Of a DNA stretch of 64,000 bases, positions 25,664-34,415 are shown piece by piece (the first letter of the stretch is position 1; the number at the start of each line of letters is the position of its first letter). Under the pieces are notes generated by a model. It was not told where the DNA came from and did no database searches. It worked only from the letters and a program-made list of their open reading frames with translations. This DNA comes from Clostridia bacterium (GTDB lineage Bacteria; Bacillota; Clostridia; Lachnospirales; Lachnospiraceae). Location of the stretch: assembly GCA_910575625.1 (NCBI GenBank), contig CAJTFD010000002.1:186001-250000 (forward strand). Direction: 5' to 3'. The translations under genes were made by a program, and so were the position numbers.

Positions 25664-26551
25664 ATGCGTTTTGTGATAGTGACCGGGGTGTCGGGGGCGG
25701 GGAAGAGCACAGCTCTTAAGATGCTGGAGGATGCGGATTTTTTCTGCGTGGATAACTTGCCCATCCCGTTGATCGAAAAATTTGCGTCCATGATGGCGGG
25801 CATGGACGCGGAGGAGATCAAAAATGTGGGGCTGGGGGTGGACGTGCGCAGCGGCCAGGCGCTGGATGAACTGGAGAGCGTGCTGGACCATCTGAAAAGA
25901 CAGGGGTACGACTATGAGATCCTTTTCCTGGATGCCTGTGACGAAGCGCTCCTCAAGCGTTACCAGGAGACGCGGCGCAACCATCCCCTGTCGCCGCGGG
26001 GGCGGGTGGATCTGGGCATCCGCCTGGAGCGGGAAAAACTGGGTTTTCTGCGGACCCGGGCGGATTACATCATCGACACCAGCCAGCTCTTGACCCGGGA
26101 ATTGCGGGAAGAACTGGAAGATATTTTTTTGCGGGACCGGGGATTTGACAGCCTGATGGTGTCCATACTGTCTTTTGGGTTCAAATATGGCATACCGGGG
26201 GACGGGAATCTGATCTTCGATGTGCGTTTTCTGCCCAATCCCTATTATCTGGATCATTTGCGGGCTTTGAGCGGAGAGGACGATGAAGTCTTTGACTATG
26301 TCATGTCCTCCGAGGCGGCGACGGCCTTTGCGGACCGGCTGGAAGAAATGCTCCGGTTTCTGATCCCGCTCTATATCAAGGAGGGGAAGACCAGCCTTGT
26401 GGTGGGGATCGGGTGCACAGGGGGTAAGCACCGTTCGGTGACGCTGGCGCGGGAGATCTACCGGCGTCTGAAAGGGCAGGCCGGGTATGGGCTGAGGATC
26501 GAGCACAGGGATCTGCCGAAAGATTCCGTCCGCAAGAGATCTTCATATTAG
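25664..26551 (+). CDS. rapZ: RapZ/YvcJ family nucleotide-binding regulator
   Basis: A 295-residue protein with P-loop TGVSGAGKST at the N-terminus and the C-terminal CTGGKHRSV motif of the RapZ C-domain. In E. coli RapZ controls glucosamine-6-phosphate synthase via small RNA; in Firmicutes YvcJ binds nucleotides and its role is less clear. Gene order rapZ-whiA-crh mirrors yvcJ-yvcK-yvcL-crh of Bacillus, but yvcK is absent from between rapZ and whiA here. It lies 20 bases before whiA. Confidence 0.95.
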   Translation: MRFVIVTGVSGAGKSTALKMLEDADFFCVDNLPIPLIEKFASMMAGMDAEEIKNVGLGVDVRSGQALDELESVLDHLKRQGYDYEILFLDACDEALLKRYQETRRNHPLSPRGRVDLGIRLEREKLGFLRTRADYIIDTSQLLTRELREELEDIFLRDRGFDSLMVSILSFGFKYGIPGDGNLIFDVRFLPNPYYLDHLRALSGEDDEVFDYVMSSEAATAFADRLEEMLRFLIPLYIKEGKTSLVVGIGCTGGKHRSVTLAREIYRRLKGQAGYGLRIEHRDLPKDSVRKRSSY

Positions 26552-26571
26552 AAAAGAGTGGATAAGAGGCT

Positions 26572-27534
26572 ATGTCTTTTTCAGCGAAAGTCAAGGAAGA
26601 GCTTGTCAAAAAAAACGGCACTGCCCGGCACTGCCAGATAGCGGAACTGTCTGCGCTCATCTATATGTGCGGATATATGGTCCCATGCAGGGAGGGGGGG
26701 ATGGGACTGTGCGTACAGACGGAAAATGAGGCGGTTTCCCAAAAATGCTTTACATTGTTAGAAAAAAATTTTAAAATAGATACGGGCGTCACTGTTTCAG
26801 ACAATCCCTATCTGAAGAGGGGAAGTGTCTATGCGGTTACGGTCAATGACCAGGAGCAGGTCAGGCGTATCTTACAGGCGGCAAAATTGAATGTACAAGG
26901 AGAAGGTATTTCGGACAGCCTGTGTTTAACAGATCATATGGTCATCCAGAACAACTGCTGCAAACGGGCATTTATACGGGGGGCCTTTCTGGCTTCCGGC
27001 TCGATCAGCAACCCGGAGAAGTCTTATCATCTTGAGATCGTCTGCCAGACCGAGGAGAAGGCCAGGCACATCCAAGGTGCGATCTGGGCTTTTGACATCG
27101 ATGCGAAGATTGTCCTGCGCAAAAGATCCTACGTGGTCTATATGAAAGAAGGCGCACAGATCGTGGAGCTCTTGGGGCTCATGGGTGCGGGCGTGGCGTT
27201 GATGGAGTTGGAGAATATCCGCATACTCAAGGATATGCGTAATTCCGTAAACCGGAAAGTGAACTGTGAGACGGCAAACATACATAAGACCGTCAATGCA
27301 GCGGTAAAACAGATAGAGGATATCCGTTTGATCGAGGAGAAGATGGGGTTGGATCAACTGACGAGTGGTTTATCGGAGGTTGCACGGCTGCGCCTGGAAT
27401 TTCCAGAGGCGACGCTAAAGGAATTGGGAATGATGTTGACTCCTCAGGTGGGGAAATCAGGCGTCAACCATAGGTTGCGGAAGTTGAGTGACCTGGCTCA
27501 GGAACTGCGGGGAGACAAGGAGGTTCGACTATGA
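26572..27534 (+). CDS. whiA: WhiA family DNA-binding protein
   Basis: A 320-residue protein. The N-terminal and middle parts are the degenerate LAGLIDADG-like domain (RAFIRGAFLASGSISNPEKSYHLE, in part), and the C-terminal 90 residues are the HTH (ELGMMLTPQVGKSGVNHRLRKL, in part). WhiA is a regulator of sporulation or cell division in Gram-positives and is conserved beside rapZ. Its stop overlaps the start of the HPr-like gene by four bases, indicating coupled translation. Confidence 0.95.
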   Translation: MSFSAKVKEELVKKNGTARHCQIAELSALIYMCGYMVPCREGGMGLCVQTENEAVSQKCFTLLEKNFKIDTGVTVSDNPYLKRGSVYAVTVNDQEQVRRILQAAKLNVQGEGISDSLCLTDHMVIQNNCCKRAFIRGAFLASGSISNPEKSYHLEIVCQTEEKARHIQGAIWAFDIDAKIVLRKRSYVVYMKEGAQIVELLGLMGAGVALMELENIRILKDMRNSVNRKVNCETANIHKTVNAAVKQIEDIRLIEEKMGLDQLTSGLSEVARLRLEFPEATLKELGMMLTPQVGKSGVNHRLRKLSDLAQELRGDKEVRL

Positions 27535-27785
27535 TCAAGAAACTTGTAAAGATCAATTTAAGCACTGGATTAGAAGCAAGACCTGTTGCACAGCTGGTGC
27601 AGCTGGCCAGCCAGTATGAATGTGAGATCCATATGGAGGCCGGCGAGAAGAAGGTGAATGCCAAGAGCATCATGGGGATGATGACACTGGGGCTGGATAT
27701 GGGAGAGGAGATCGCAGTATCTGCGGAAGGCAAAGACGAAGGGGAAGCTGTACAGTGTATGGAAAAATATCTAAGTGGCGAATGA
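27531..27785 (+). CDS. crh: Crh-like HPr-family protein lacking the catalytic histidine
   Basis: An 84-residue HPr fold. The PTS phosphorylation histidine at residue 15 is replaced by glutamate (TGLEARPV in place of TGLHARPA), so it cannot carry phosphate from enzyme I. The regulatory Ser46 is kept in NAKSIMGMM, so HPr kinase could still phosphorylate it and allow it to bind CcpA. Bacillus Crh has Gln at position 15 and the same chromosomal context, which supports a Crh-type role in catabolite control. The gene overlaps whiA and is followed by a terminator. Confidence 0.88.
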   Translation: MIKKLVKINLSTGLEARPVAQLVQLASQYECEIHMEAGEKKVNAKSIMGMMTLGLDMGEEIAVSAEGKDEGEAVQCMEKYLSGE

Positions 27786-27810
27786 CATCTGTGTATTTAC
27801 ATAAAAGGCC

Positions 27811-27850
27811 AAAAGGATGGGACAGCCTGTAGCTGCGCCATCCTTTTTTT
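27811..27850 (+). terminator. Terminator after the tcdA-crh cluster
   Basis: AAAAGGATGG-17 nt-CCATCCTTTTTTT, 25 bases after the crh stop. Confidence 0.9.
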
Positions 27851-28064
27851 AGAAAATTTATGCTTTTTTTAGTTGCTATATGACTGATCTTATGTGATAA
27901 TCTAATTTATCTGATCGATCTTTGATCTAAAGAATTTGCCGTTTCTGGCAGAAAAATCCATGTGAACCATTTTATAAAATTTAAGAATGTGTCGCGATCT
28001 TATCTGTACCTTCTGTAAAGATATCTCTCAGGCACATTCCAAAAAAGAAAGGGAGCGTGTGCCT

Positions 28065-29075
28065 ATGAAAAATTGTTTAAAAGATTATTTTCCATCCATC
28101 TGGACGATGGAGGAGTGGGAGAGCTGTCTGCAGACAGATGTGAAGCTGCAGAAGATCTTCAGGGCGTGGAGCCAAGGACAGCAGGAGGAATTCCTGGATC
28201 TCTGTACAGGCGTACAGGGTGCAGATATGCTGCAATCCGCATTTTTCCAGGCGGTCATGGATCCAGAGCGGATGCAAGATCTTCTGTCAGCGGTGTTCCA
28301 GAAGAAGATCCAAAAACTGGATATGGAAGAGGAATGGCAGGACGGGCAGGAGCTCATCTGCCTGGGTGCGGGCTTGCGTTTGGAATTTGAAGACGGAAAG
28401 ACGGCATCGGTTGAGATCTGGAAAGCGGGAAGTTCTTTTTCCGGTCAGGAGTGCGCCTGCCATGCAGCGCAGTTGCTGGCCAGGCGCTGTCAGGAAAAGA
28501 AGCAGGAGCGGGGAAGGAAGTTCCGATACCGGGACGTGGGCAAGGTCTGTACCGTTGTATTGCTCAAGGACTGTCATGCCAAGATGGAGAGGACTCCGGG
28601 GACGTATCTGTATACGGGAAGAGCTGGTTTTGAGGCGGATGCGGAGTCTCTGCAGGACTACTATCTGTTGGATCTGGATCTGTATCAGCAGGAGAGCATG
28701 GATAAAGATATACAGGGGCGCCTGGATGCCTGGATGGCTTTCCTGGGATGCAGTCATCCGGAAAAGATCGTACAGCTCATCAAGACATATCCCTGTTTCA
28801 GGGGCATGTATGAACAGGCCTATGCCCTATGCCGGGATGCGCAGAAAATGACCCATATATTTGAGGCGGAGTTCAGGCACAGGGAGAAAGACCAGGACCG
28901 ACGCGCCATGGATGAGATGGAGAGGGTCATAGACAGGCTGGCCATGCAGCATCAGGAGGACTGTGAGGCTCTAAAACTGCAGAAGATAGAGAACCAGCAA
29001 AGGGAAGATACGATCAACAGGCAGTACCAGGAAGCGATACACCGCATCGAAGAGCTGGAAAAAATGCTTGGTTAA
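28065..29075 (+). CDS. Hypothetical protein, possibly a degenerate PD-(D/E)XK transposase-like nuclease with coiled-coil tail
   Basis: A 336-residue cytosolic protein. The stretch GLRLEFEDGKTASVEIWKAG followed by a block of Tyr/Val-rich strands (YRDVGKVCTVVLLKDCH) has the layout of Rpn/PDDEXK_2 family proteins found widely in Clostridia, with the expected ExK/ExQ position reading EIW. This is a weak likeness and catalytic competence is doubtful. The last 70 residues (from EFRHREKDQD) are a charged coiled coil. ATG 28065 follows GGGAG and is preferred over upstream starts. Upstream, the 215 bases after the terminator hold nothing else recognised. Confidence 0.7.
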   Translation: MKNCLKDYFPSIWTMEEWESCLQTDVKLQKIFRAWSQGQQEEFLDLCTGVQGADMLQSAFFQAVMDPERMQDLLSAVFQKKIQKLDMEEEWQDGQELICLGAGLRLEFEDGKTASVEIWKAGSSFSGQECACHAAQLLARRCQEKKQERGRKFRYRDVGKVCTVVLLKDCHAKMERTPGTYLYTGRAGFEADAESLQDYYLLDLDLYQQESMDKDIQGRLDAWMAFLGCSHPEKIVQLIKTYPCFRGMYEQAYALCRDAQKMTHIFEAEFRHREKDQDRRAMDEMERVIDRLAMQHQEDCEALKLQKIENQQREDTINRQYQEAIHRIEELEKMLG

Positions 29076-29098
29076 ATAGGTGCAAATCATGAATGTAG

Positions 29099-29117
29099 GT
29101 AGTATCCAGGATACTAC
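29099..29117. repeat. Perfect 19-bp palindrome upstream of the XRE regulator
   Basis: GTAGTATCC-A-GGATACTAC, 9-bp arms around one base, about 100 bases before the XRE regulator start and 24 bases after the hypothetical gene. It could be an operator; the length is too short and lacks a T-run for a terminator. Confidence 0.5.
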
Positions 29118-29219
29118 TCAATTATAAAGTTATATACTTCTAAATCTAAAAGCTGATATTTAGTGTCCATCATGGGTAAAATATAAGGCAGTATAGATTG
29201 GAATTGAGGTGCAGATTGC

Positions 29220-29543
29220 TTGATAGATGAGAAGTATATCATAAACCGCATCAGACAATTGTGTGAGAGGAAACAGATGTCTATGTATGCCCTCTCCAAA
29301 AGATCGGGTATCAGCCAGTCATCTCTGTCGAACTTGATGAAACGGGGGAGCACGCCCTCTTTCTTTACGCTGGCGAAGATCTGTGACGGGCTGGGCATCA
29401 CCCTTGCACAATTTTTTTCAAACGACCGGGAGATCCTGGATATGACAGAAGAGCAGAAAAAGGTCCTGCAGGTATGGGGTACCCTGACAGACAGAGAGAA
29501 GCAGGCGGTCAAGATCTACGTGCGGGGAATGCGGTTGGAGTAG
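29220..29543 (+). CDS. XRE-family HTH transcriptional regulator
   Basis: A 107-residue protein with an N-terminal Cro/CI-type helix-turn-helix (SMYALSKRSGISQSSLSNLM in residues 20-39, then PSFFTLAKICDGLGITLAQFF, in part) and a short C-terminal helical tail. The start is TTG at 29220 with GAGG about ten bases upstream. The small gene after it is only 22 bases away and probably co-transcribed. The target is unknown; the perfect palindrome upstream is a candidate binding site. Confidence 0.88.
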   Translation: MIDEKYIINRIRQLCERKQMSMYALSKRSGISQSSLSNLMKRGSTPSFFTLAKICDGLGITLAQFFSNDREILDMTEEQKKVLQVWGTLTDREKQAVKIYVRGMRLE

Positions 29544-29565
29544 ATGAAAAAGGAGGAGTATCTTG

Positions 29566-29871
29566 ATGAGAGAAGAAGAGCGGAAGGAATTAAAAGAACG
29601 GATCTATGGGCTTATGAACGGGCTGCTGGATCTGGAGGCCCATCCTGTGGCGGAGAGCCGGTTTGTGGAGGATGAATTTGGAGAGGATAAAGTCTGCGGC
29701 ATGGCATACCGTTCGGTCATGGAGGCAAATCAGCGTCTGTGTGAGAGACTATACAGCGAAAATGGAGACCCGGATGTGGAGAGTATCATCGATAATATGA
29801 TGTGTATCTCGTACCATCTATGCATGAAGATGTTTGACTATGGGGAATTTTTTTCCAGGCGCAGGAACTGA
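29566..29871 (+). CDS. Small hypothetical protein
   Basis: A 101-residue acidic protein with no membrane segment or recognised domain. ATG 29566 lies nine bases after AGGAGG. It holds several cysteines (VCGMA, LCERL, MMCISYHLCMKM). It follows the XRE regulator closely and may share its transcript. No function can be assigned. Confidence 0.75.
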   Translation: MREEERKELKERIYGLMNGLLDLEAHPVAESRFVEDEFGEDKVCGMAYRSVMEANQRLCERLYSENGDPDVESIIDNMMCISYHLCMKMFDYGEFFSRRRN

Positions 29872-29885
29872 AAGTCCGGACAGGA

Positions 29886-29914
29886 TTGCGGGGTCTTTTC
29901 AGCCGTGATATAAT
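29886..29914 (+). promoter_or_regulatory. Promoter for the CmpB-like membrane protein gene
   Basis: TTGCGG (29886-29891), 17-base spacer, TATAAT (29909-29914). Confidence 0.7.
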
Positions 29915-29947
29915 CATATTAAATTCTGATGTATCATGGGAGGGAGT

Positions 29948-30895
29948 ATGTACGGATATCATTTTTTCCAATGGATCCTTTTTTTCTTTATCTATTGTTT
30001 TTTCGGATGGATATGGGAGTCCTGCTATGTGTCGGCGAAAGAGCGCAAATGGGTGAATCGGGGGTTCCTGCACGGTCCGCTCATCCCGATCTACGGGTTC
30101 GGGGCGCTCGCTGTGCTGTTCGCCGCGATCCCGGTGCGGGATGACCTGGTCCTGGTCTATATCTTCGGGATGGTCGGAGCCACTCTGCTGGAATATGTGA
30201 CTGGAGCGGTCATGGAGAAGATCTTCAAGGTCAGATACTGGGACTATTCTGGTCAACCGCTGAACCTGAACGGACATATCTGCCTGGGGGCATCCCTGGC
30301 ATGGGGAGCTTTTTCGGTATTGCTCATCCGTTATATCCATGCGCCGGTGGAACGGGCCGTGCTGGGGATGCAGACGGATGTGGCGGAAGTTATTGTCTTT
30401 GTGGCCGTGATGGCATTTGCGGTGGATATGACCCAGTCCTTTAATGAGGCCATGGACTTGCGGGAGATCATCGAGCGGATCACCGAGAACAGCCAGGAGC
30501 TGAAGCGCATCCAGAAGCGGGTGGATGTGATCGCCGCGGTCATCGACGCGGATATACAGGAATATAAGAAAAATCTAAGCGGTCATCTCGCTGTGGAAAA
30601 CCGTATGCAGGAACTCTCAGACCGGATCTGTGCATATCTGGAACGGGCGAAGGATAGGTCTGAGGAAGCCGCCCACGGCCTGCGGGAGGAGATCGAGCGG
30701 GTGAGTGAGGAGATGAAAAAACTCCAGGAAAGCCTGGGCAGGCAGCAGAAGCTGGGACCGGGGAAGGATAAGAGATATCAGCGTTCTATCCGCCTGCTGC
30801 GCAGGAATCCAGGCGCGGTGTCGAGGCATTACCGAGAGGCGCTGGAGGAGGTCATGTCAAAGAACAATATGATTTCCAGATTTAAACACAGATGA
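29948..30895 (+). CDS. CmpB-type membrane protein (putative ABC-transporter type IV) with cytosolic coiled-coil tail
   Basis: A 315-residue protein. Residues 1-170 hold about five membrane helices and the family-typical segments FFGWIWESCYVSAKER, NRGFLHGPLIPIYGFGA and WDYSGQPLNLNGHICLGASL, in part (PF06541). The remainder (from about DLREIIERITEN) is a long charged helical region. ATG 29948 is preferred, GGGAGGGAG ending just before it. The name 'ABC transporter' for this family is tentative; several members are poorly characterised integral membrane proteins. An ABC operon begins 102 bases downstream but need not be linked. Confidence 0.85.
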   Translation: MYGYHFFQWILFFFIYCFFGWIWESCYVSAKERKWVNRGFLHGPLIPIYGFGALAVLFAAIPVRDDLVLVYIFGMVGATLLEYVTGAVMEKIFKVRYWDYSGQPLNLNGHICLGASLAWGAFSVLLIRYIHAPVERAVLGMQTDVAEVIVFVAVMAFAVDMTQSFNEAMDLREIIERITENSQELKRIQKRVDVIAAVIDADIQEYKKNLSGHLAVENRMQELSDRICAYLERAKDRSEEAAHGLREEIERVSEEMKKLQESLGRQQKLGPGKDKRYQRSIRLLRRNPGAVSRHYREALEEVMSKNNMISRFKHR

Positions 30896-30997
30896 GACAC
30901 ACAATGAACACAATTTTTCTTTATGATGGTAATCATATGAGCTTGATCATCCTGGATACATTTAGAGTGCATCCGGGGAAGACAGGAGGTAGGAAGG

Positions 30998-32041
30998 TTG
31001 ATCGAAGTCAAAAACCTGGTGAAAAGATATGGCAGCCATCTGGCTGTGGACCATCTGAGTTTTGTCGTGGAAAAGGGGCAGATCTATGGGTTCCTGGGTC
31101 CCAATGGCGCGGGCAAGTCCACGACCATGAACATTATGACAGGATACCTGGGGGCCACGGAGGGGGAAGTGCTGGTCAATGGCCACGATATGCTCAAGGA
31201 GCCGGAGGAGGCCAAGAAGCTGATCGGTTATCTGCCGGAGATCCCGCCCCTTTACACGGACATGACCGTGCGGGAATACCTGGCATTTGCCGCTGAACTG
31301 AAGAAGGTCAAGAAGGCAGAGATCCCTGTACAGGTGGATCAGGTCATGGAAATGGTGAAACTGGAAGATGTGCAGCATCGGCTGATCCGCAATCTGTCCA
31401 AGGGTTATAAACAGCGGGTCGGGCTGGCCCAGGCGGTCTTGGGGTTCCCGGAGATCATCATCCTGGACGAGCCCACCGTGGGGCTGGACCCGAAGCAGAT
31501 CATAGAGATCCGGCAGCTGATCCGGGAATTGGCAAAAAAACATACTGTGATCTTGAGTTCCCATATCCTGGCGGAGGTGCGGGAAGTCTGTGACCATGTC
31601 ATGATCATATCCAAGGGAAAGCTGGTGGCCAGCGATACGCCGGATAATCTGGAACGTCTGATAGAGGGGGAAGATACCCTAGAACTGGAGGTGAAAGGCA
31701 GCCGCAGCCAGGTAGAAGAAATCCTTAAAGAAATCCAGGGCGTGAAAGAATTGCGGTTTTATGAGCCGGAGGACGGCGTGACCGGTGTGCAGATACAGAT
31801 CGCAGATCACCGGGAGATCCGGGAAGAGCTGTTTTATGCCCTTGCAGAAAAGAAGTGTCCGCTCTACCGGATGCAGATGTCCAAGGCTACACTGGAAGAT
31901 GTGTTCCTGGAGCTGACCCAGAATGAAAATGAGGATGAGGCTGCAGCAAGGAGCGCGGAAGCTGGGATTGGGGAAGATCCGATCCTGGAAGGTATAGATC
32001 CAGAGGGAGAGGAGGATGCAGGCTATGAAAGGGATTTATAA
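30998..32041 (+). CDS. ABC transporter ATP-binding protein (GldA/NosF type)
   Basis: A 347-residue ABC ATPase: Walker A GPNGAGKST, signature LSKGYKQRVGLAQ, Walker B IIILDEPTVGLDP, H-loop LSSHILAEV. After the 230-residue core comes the C-terminal extension usual in ABC-2 exporters, ending in an unusual acidic tail (ENEDEAAARSAEAG and so on). TTG start at 30998 after GGAGGTAGGAAGG. Gene order with the permease, GldG-like and DUF4340 proteins resembles gliding-type gld ABC clusters, which also occur in non-gliding bacteria; the substrate is unknown. Confidence 0.9.
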   Translation: MIEVKNLVKRYGSHLAVDHLSFVVEKGQIYGFLGPNGAGKSTTMNIMTGYLGATEGEVLVNGHDMLKEPEEAKKLIGYLPEIPPLYTDMTVREYLAFAAELKKVKKAEIPVQVDQVMEMVKLEDVQHRLIRNLSKGYKQRVGLAQAVLGFPEIIILDEPTVGLDPKQIIEIRQLIRELAKKHTVILSSHILAEVREVCDHVMIISKGKLVASDTPDNLERLIEGEDTLELEVKGSRSQVEEILKEIQGVKELRFYEPEDGVTGVQIQIADHREIREELFYALAEKKCPLYRMQMSKATLEDVFLELTQNENEDEAAARSAEAGIGEDPILEGIDPEGEEDAGYERDL

Positions 32042-32891
32042 GCGGGAATTGAAGTCGTATTTTTATTCCATGATCGGATATGTATTCATCGCGTTTTTGG
32101 TGGCATTCGTGGGGATTTATTTTATGGCTTATAACCTGAACATGGGGTATCCGTATTTTTCTTATACCCTCTCAGGCGGCTTGTTCATCTTGCTGATCGC
32201 GATCCCTATCTTGACGATGAAGAGCTTTTCGGAAGAGCGGCGCAGCAAGACGGATCAGCTCCTCCTCACGGCCCCGGTCACCCTGGGACAGATCGTGTGG
32301 GGAAAATACCTGGCGATGGTCACAGTATTCGCGCTGCCCAATCTGATCTTCTGCCTGTTCCCTCTGATGATCAAAGCGTCCGGACAGGCATATTTTAAAG
32401 TGGATTACTGCGCAATCTTGGCGTATTTCCTGTTAGGGTGCGCGTATATTGCCGTGGGGATGTTCCTCTCCTCGCTGACGGAGAGTCAGATCATCGCGGC
32501 CATCAGCACCTTTGGCGTCCTGCTGGTGCTGTATCTGTGGAACGGGCTGGTTGATTTCCTGCCCACAGATGCGGGGGGCAATCTGGCCGGTGTGCTGCTG
32601 CTGTGGAGCCTGCTGGCGTTCGCTGTTTACCAGATGGCGAAGAATTGGATCCTGGCGGTCCTCTTGGAGGCGGTGGGTGTGATCGCAGGCGCTGTCATCT
32701 ATTTTCTGCGTCCTTCCTGGATGGAGCGGCTGCTGCCGGATGTCTTAGGCCATCTGTCTCTCTCCAATGGATTTACCAGTATCGTCAATGAGCGGCTTCT
32801 GGATGTGAGCAGCCTGTTTCTGGGCATCTCTGTCATCGTGCTGTTTGTCTTTTTGACCATGCAGACGATCCAGAGGAGACGGTGGAGTTAG
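32025..32891 (+). CDS. ABC-2 type permease (GldF-like)
   Basis: A 288-residue membrane protein with six hydrophobic helices, beginning MKGIYKRELKSYF, the usual N-terminus of GldF/NosY permeases, and containing the TMKSFSEERRSKTDQLLLT motif, in part. ATG 32025 is chosen because GAGG is nine bases upstream; it lies inside the ATPase gene (17-base overlap). It pairs with that ATPase. Confidence 0.9.
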   Translation: MKGIYKRELKSYFYSMIGYVFIAFLVAFVGIYFMAYNLNMGYPYFSYTLSGGLFILLIAIPILTMKSFSEERRSKTDQLLLTAPVTLGQIVWGKYLAMVTVFALPNLIFCLFPLMIKASGQAYFKVDYCAILAYFLLGCAYIAVGMFLSSLTESQIIAAISTFGVLLVLYLWNGLVDFLPTDAGGNLAGVLLLWSLLAFAVYQMAKNWILAVLLEAVGVIAGAVIYFLRPSWMERLLPDVLGHLSLSNGFTSIVNERLLDVSSLFLGISVIVLFVFLTMQTIQRRRWS

Positions 32892-32906
32892 GAGGGGAGA
32901 GCAGAG

Positions 32907-34406
32907 ATGAAAACAGAGATGAAAAAGAGGTTGAGAGAGACATTTTCCAGCACATCATCCAGATATGGGTCTTTCAGCCTGGGTGCGGTGGCACTGGTGG
33001 TGGCGTTGGTGATCGTGGCGAATCTGATCGTCGGTCAGCTCCCCGAGGTTGTGCGCAGTGTGGATCTGAGCGACAATAAGATCTACGAGATCACGGAAGC
33101 GAGCCGGGAGCTGATCAAAAAACTGGATCAGCCGGTGTCAATCACAGTACTGGCGGAAAAAGACCAGGTGGATAAACGGATCCGGAATTTCGTGGAAAAA
33201 TATGCCGGGCTGTCCTCAGATATATCTTTGGAATGGATCGATCCGGTGCAGCATCCTTCCGCCTTGAGTAAATACGATGCCCAGGCGGACAGCCTGGTGG
33301 TGTCCTGTGAGGAGACAGAGAAACAGCGGGTGATCTCTTTTGGGGAGATCATCACCTATGACCAGATGTCCTATTATACCACCGGCTCCATGCAGGAGAC
33401 AGCTTTTGACGGGGAGGGCCAGCTGACGGCCGCTGTCAACTATGTGACCAGCAGCGAGAGCAAGAAGATCTATTATTCCACAGGACATGGTGAGTCAGAG
33501 TTTTCCTCCTCTGTACAGGGCCTGATGGAGAAGGCGAATTATACGATGGAAGAGTGGAACCTGCTCATGGATTCCCAGATCCCGGAAGACTGCGAGCTGT
33601 TCATCATGAACGGGGCTGTCTCAGATGTGACGGAAGATGAGCAGAAAGGGATCTTGGATCATCTGCAAAAAGGCGGCAAGGTGATGATATTTCTGGGCGA
33701 GTCGGAGAAGCGCGTTACGCCGAATCTGGATGCGGTCCTGAAAGAATACGGGCTGGAGAGGGAGACGGGATACATTGCAGATATGCAGCGCAGCTACCAG
33801 CAGAACCCGTATTACATTTTTCCGGAATTATCTCTGGGAGAGGAGTATGCGAAGGGCATGTCCAGTGAGATGGTGATGCTGATCAACGCCCAGGGATTCA
33901 CCCAGACGGAGCCTGCGCGGGAGAATATCGAGCTGGATGCTTTCATGAATACTTCGGAGGACGGGTACGCGGTCACCGAGGATGATGAAAAGCAAGGTTC
34001 CTATGTGCTGGGCGCTGTCGCTACAGAATCCATATCGGTGAACAGCGTGTCAGAAAACCAGACGGAAGACGAAGAAGGTGCAGAAGATGGAGAAAGTACA
34101 GAAACCGGGGGAGCCGCACAGGACGATGGGCTGCAGAGCCGTCTGACGGTGCTGGGCGCGGCGTCCATGATCAATCCCAATCTGACGGATACCTTCTCCA
34201 CACTGGAGAACCTGACCTTATTCATGAACCTGGTCGGGGCAAACTTCGGGGAGGATACCAGCATCACCATCGAGCCGAAGAGCTTAGAAGTCACATACAA
34301 TACGGTCCAGTATCCGGGGCTGTTCAGCTTGCTGGTCATCTTCGGCATCCCTGTGATCGTCTTAGGATCCGGGTTTGTGACCTGGATGCGGCGCAGAAAG
34401 GCATAG
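32907..34406 (+). CDS. GldG-like ABC auxiliary protein
   Basis: A 499-residue protein with an N-terminal membrane helix (VALVVALVIVANLIVGQL), a large extracytoplasmic domain of the ABC_transp_aux type, an acidic low-complexity segment around residues 385-410 (rich in Glu, Asp, Gly) and a C-terminal helix (GLFSLLVIFGIPVIVLGSGFV) followed by RRRKA. YYSTGHGESEF is a family-like stretch. It lies 15 bases after the permease gene and one base before the DUF4340 frame, so the four genes form one operon. Confidence 0.85.
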   Translation: MKTEMKKRLRETFSSTSSRYGSFSLGAVALVVALVIVANLIVGQLPEVVRSVDLSDNKIYEITEASRELIKKLDQPVSITVLAEKDQVDKRIRNFVEKYAGLSSDISLEWIDPVQHPSALSKYDAQADSLVVSCEETEKQRVISFGEIITYDQMSYYTTGSMQETAFDGEGQLTAAVNYVTSSESKKIYYSTGHGESEFSSSVQGLMEKANYTMEEWNLLMDSQIPEDCELFIMNGAVSDVTEDEQKGILDHLQKGGKVMIFLGESEKRVTPNLDAVLKEYGLERETGYIADMQRSYQQNPYYIFPELSLGEEYAKGMSSEMVMLINAQGFTQTEPARENIELDAFMNTSEDGYAVTEDDEKQGSYVLGAVATESISVNSVSENQTEDEEGAEDGESTETGGAAQDDGLQSRLTVLGAASMINPNLTDTFSTLENLTLFMNLVGANFGEDTSITIEPKSLEVTYNTVQYPGLFSLLVIFGIPVIVLGSGFVTWMRRRKA

Positions 34407-34415
34407 GTGTGTGAT

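Noticed and set aside
25298-26506. A 402-codon minus-strand open frame across murB and rapZ
   Set aside because: Antisense to two well-supported genes, biased toward His/Gln/Arg-rich codon shadow, no family likeness or ribosome-binding site.
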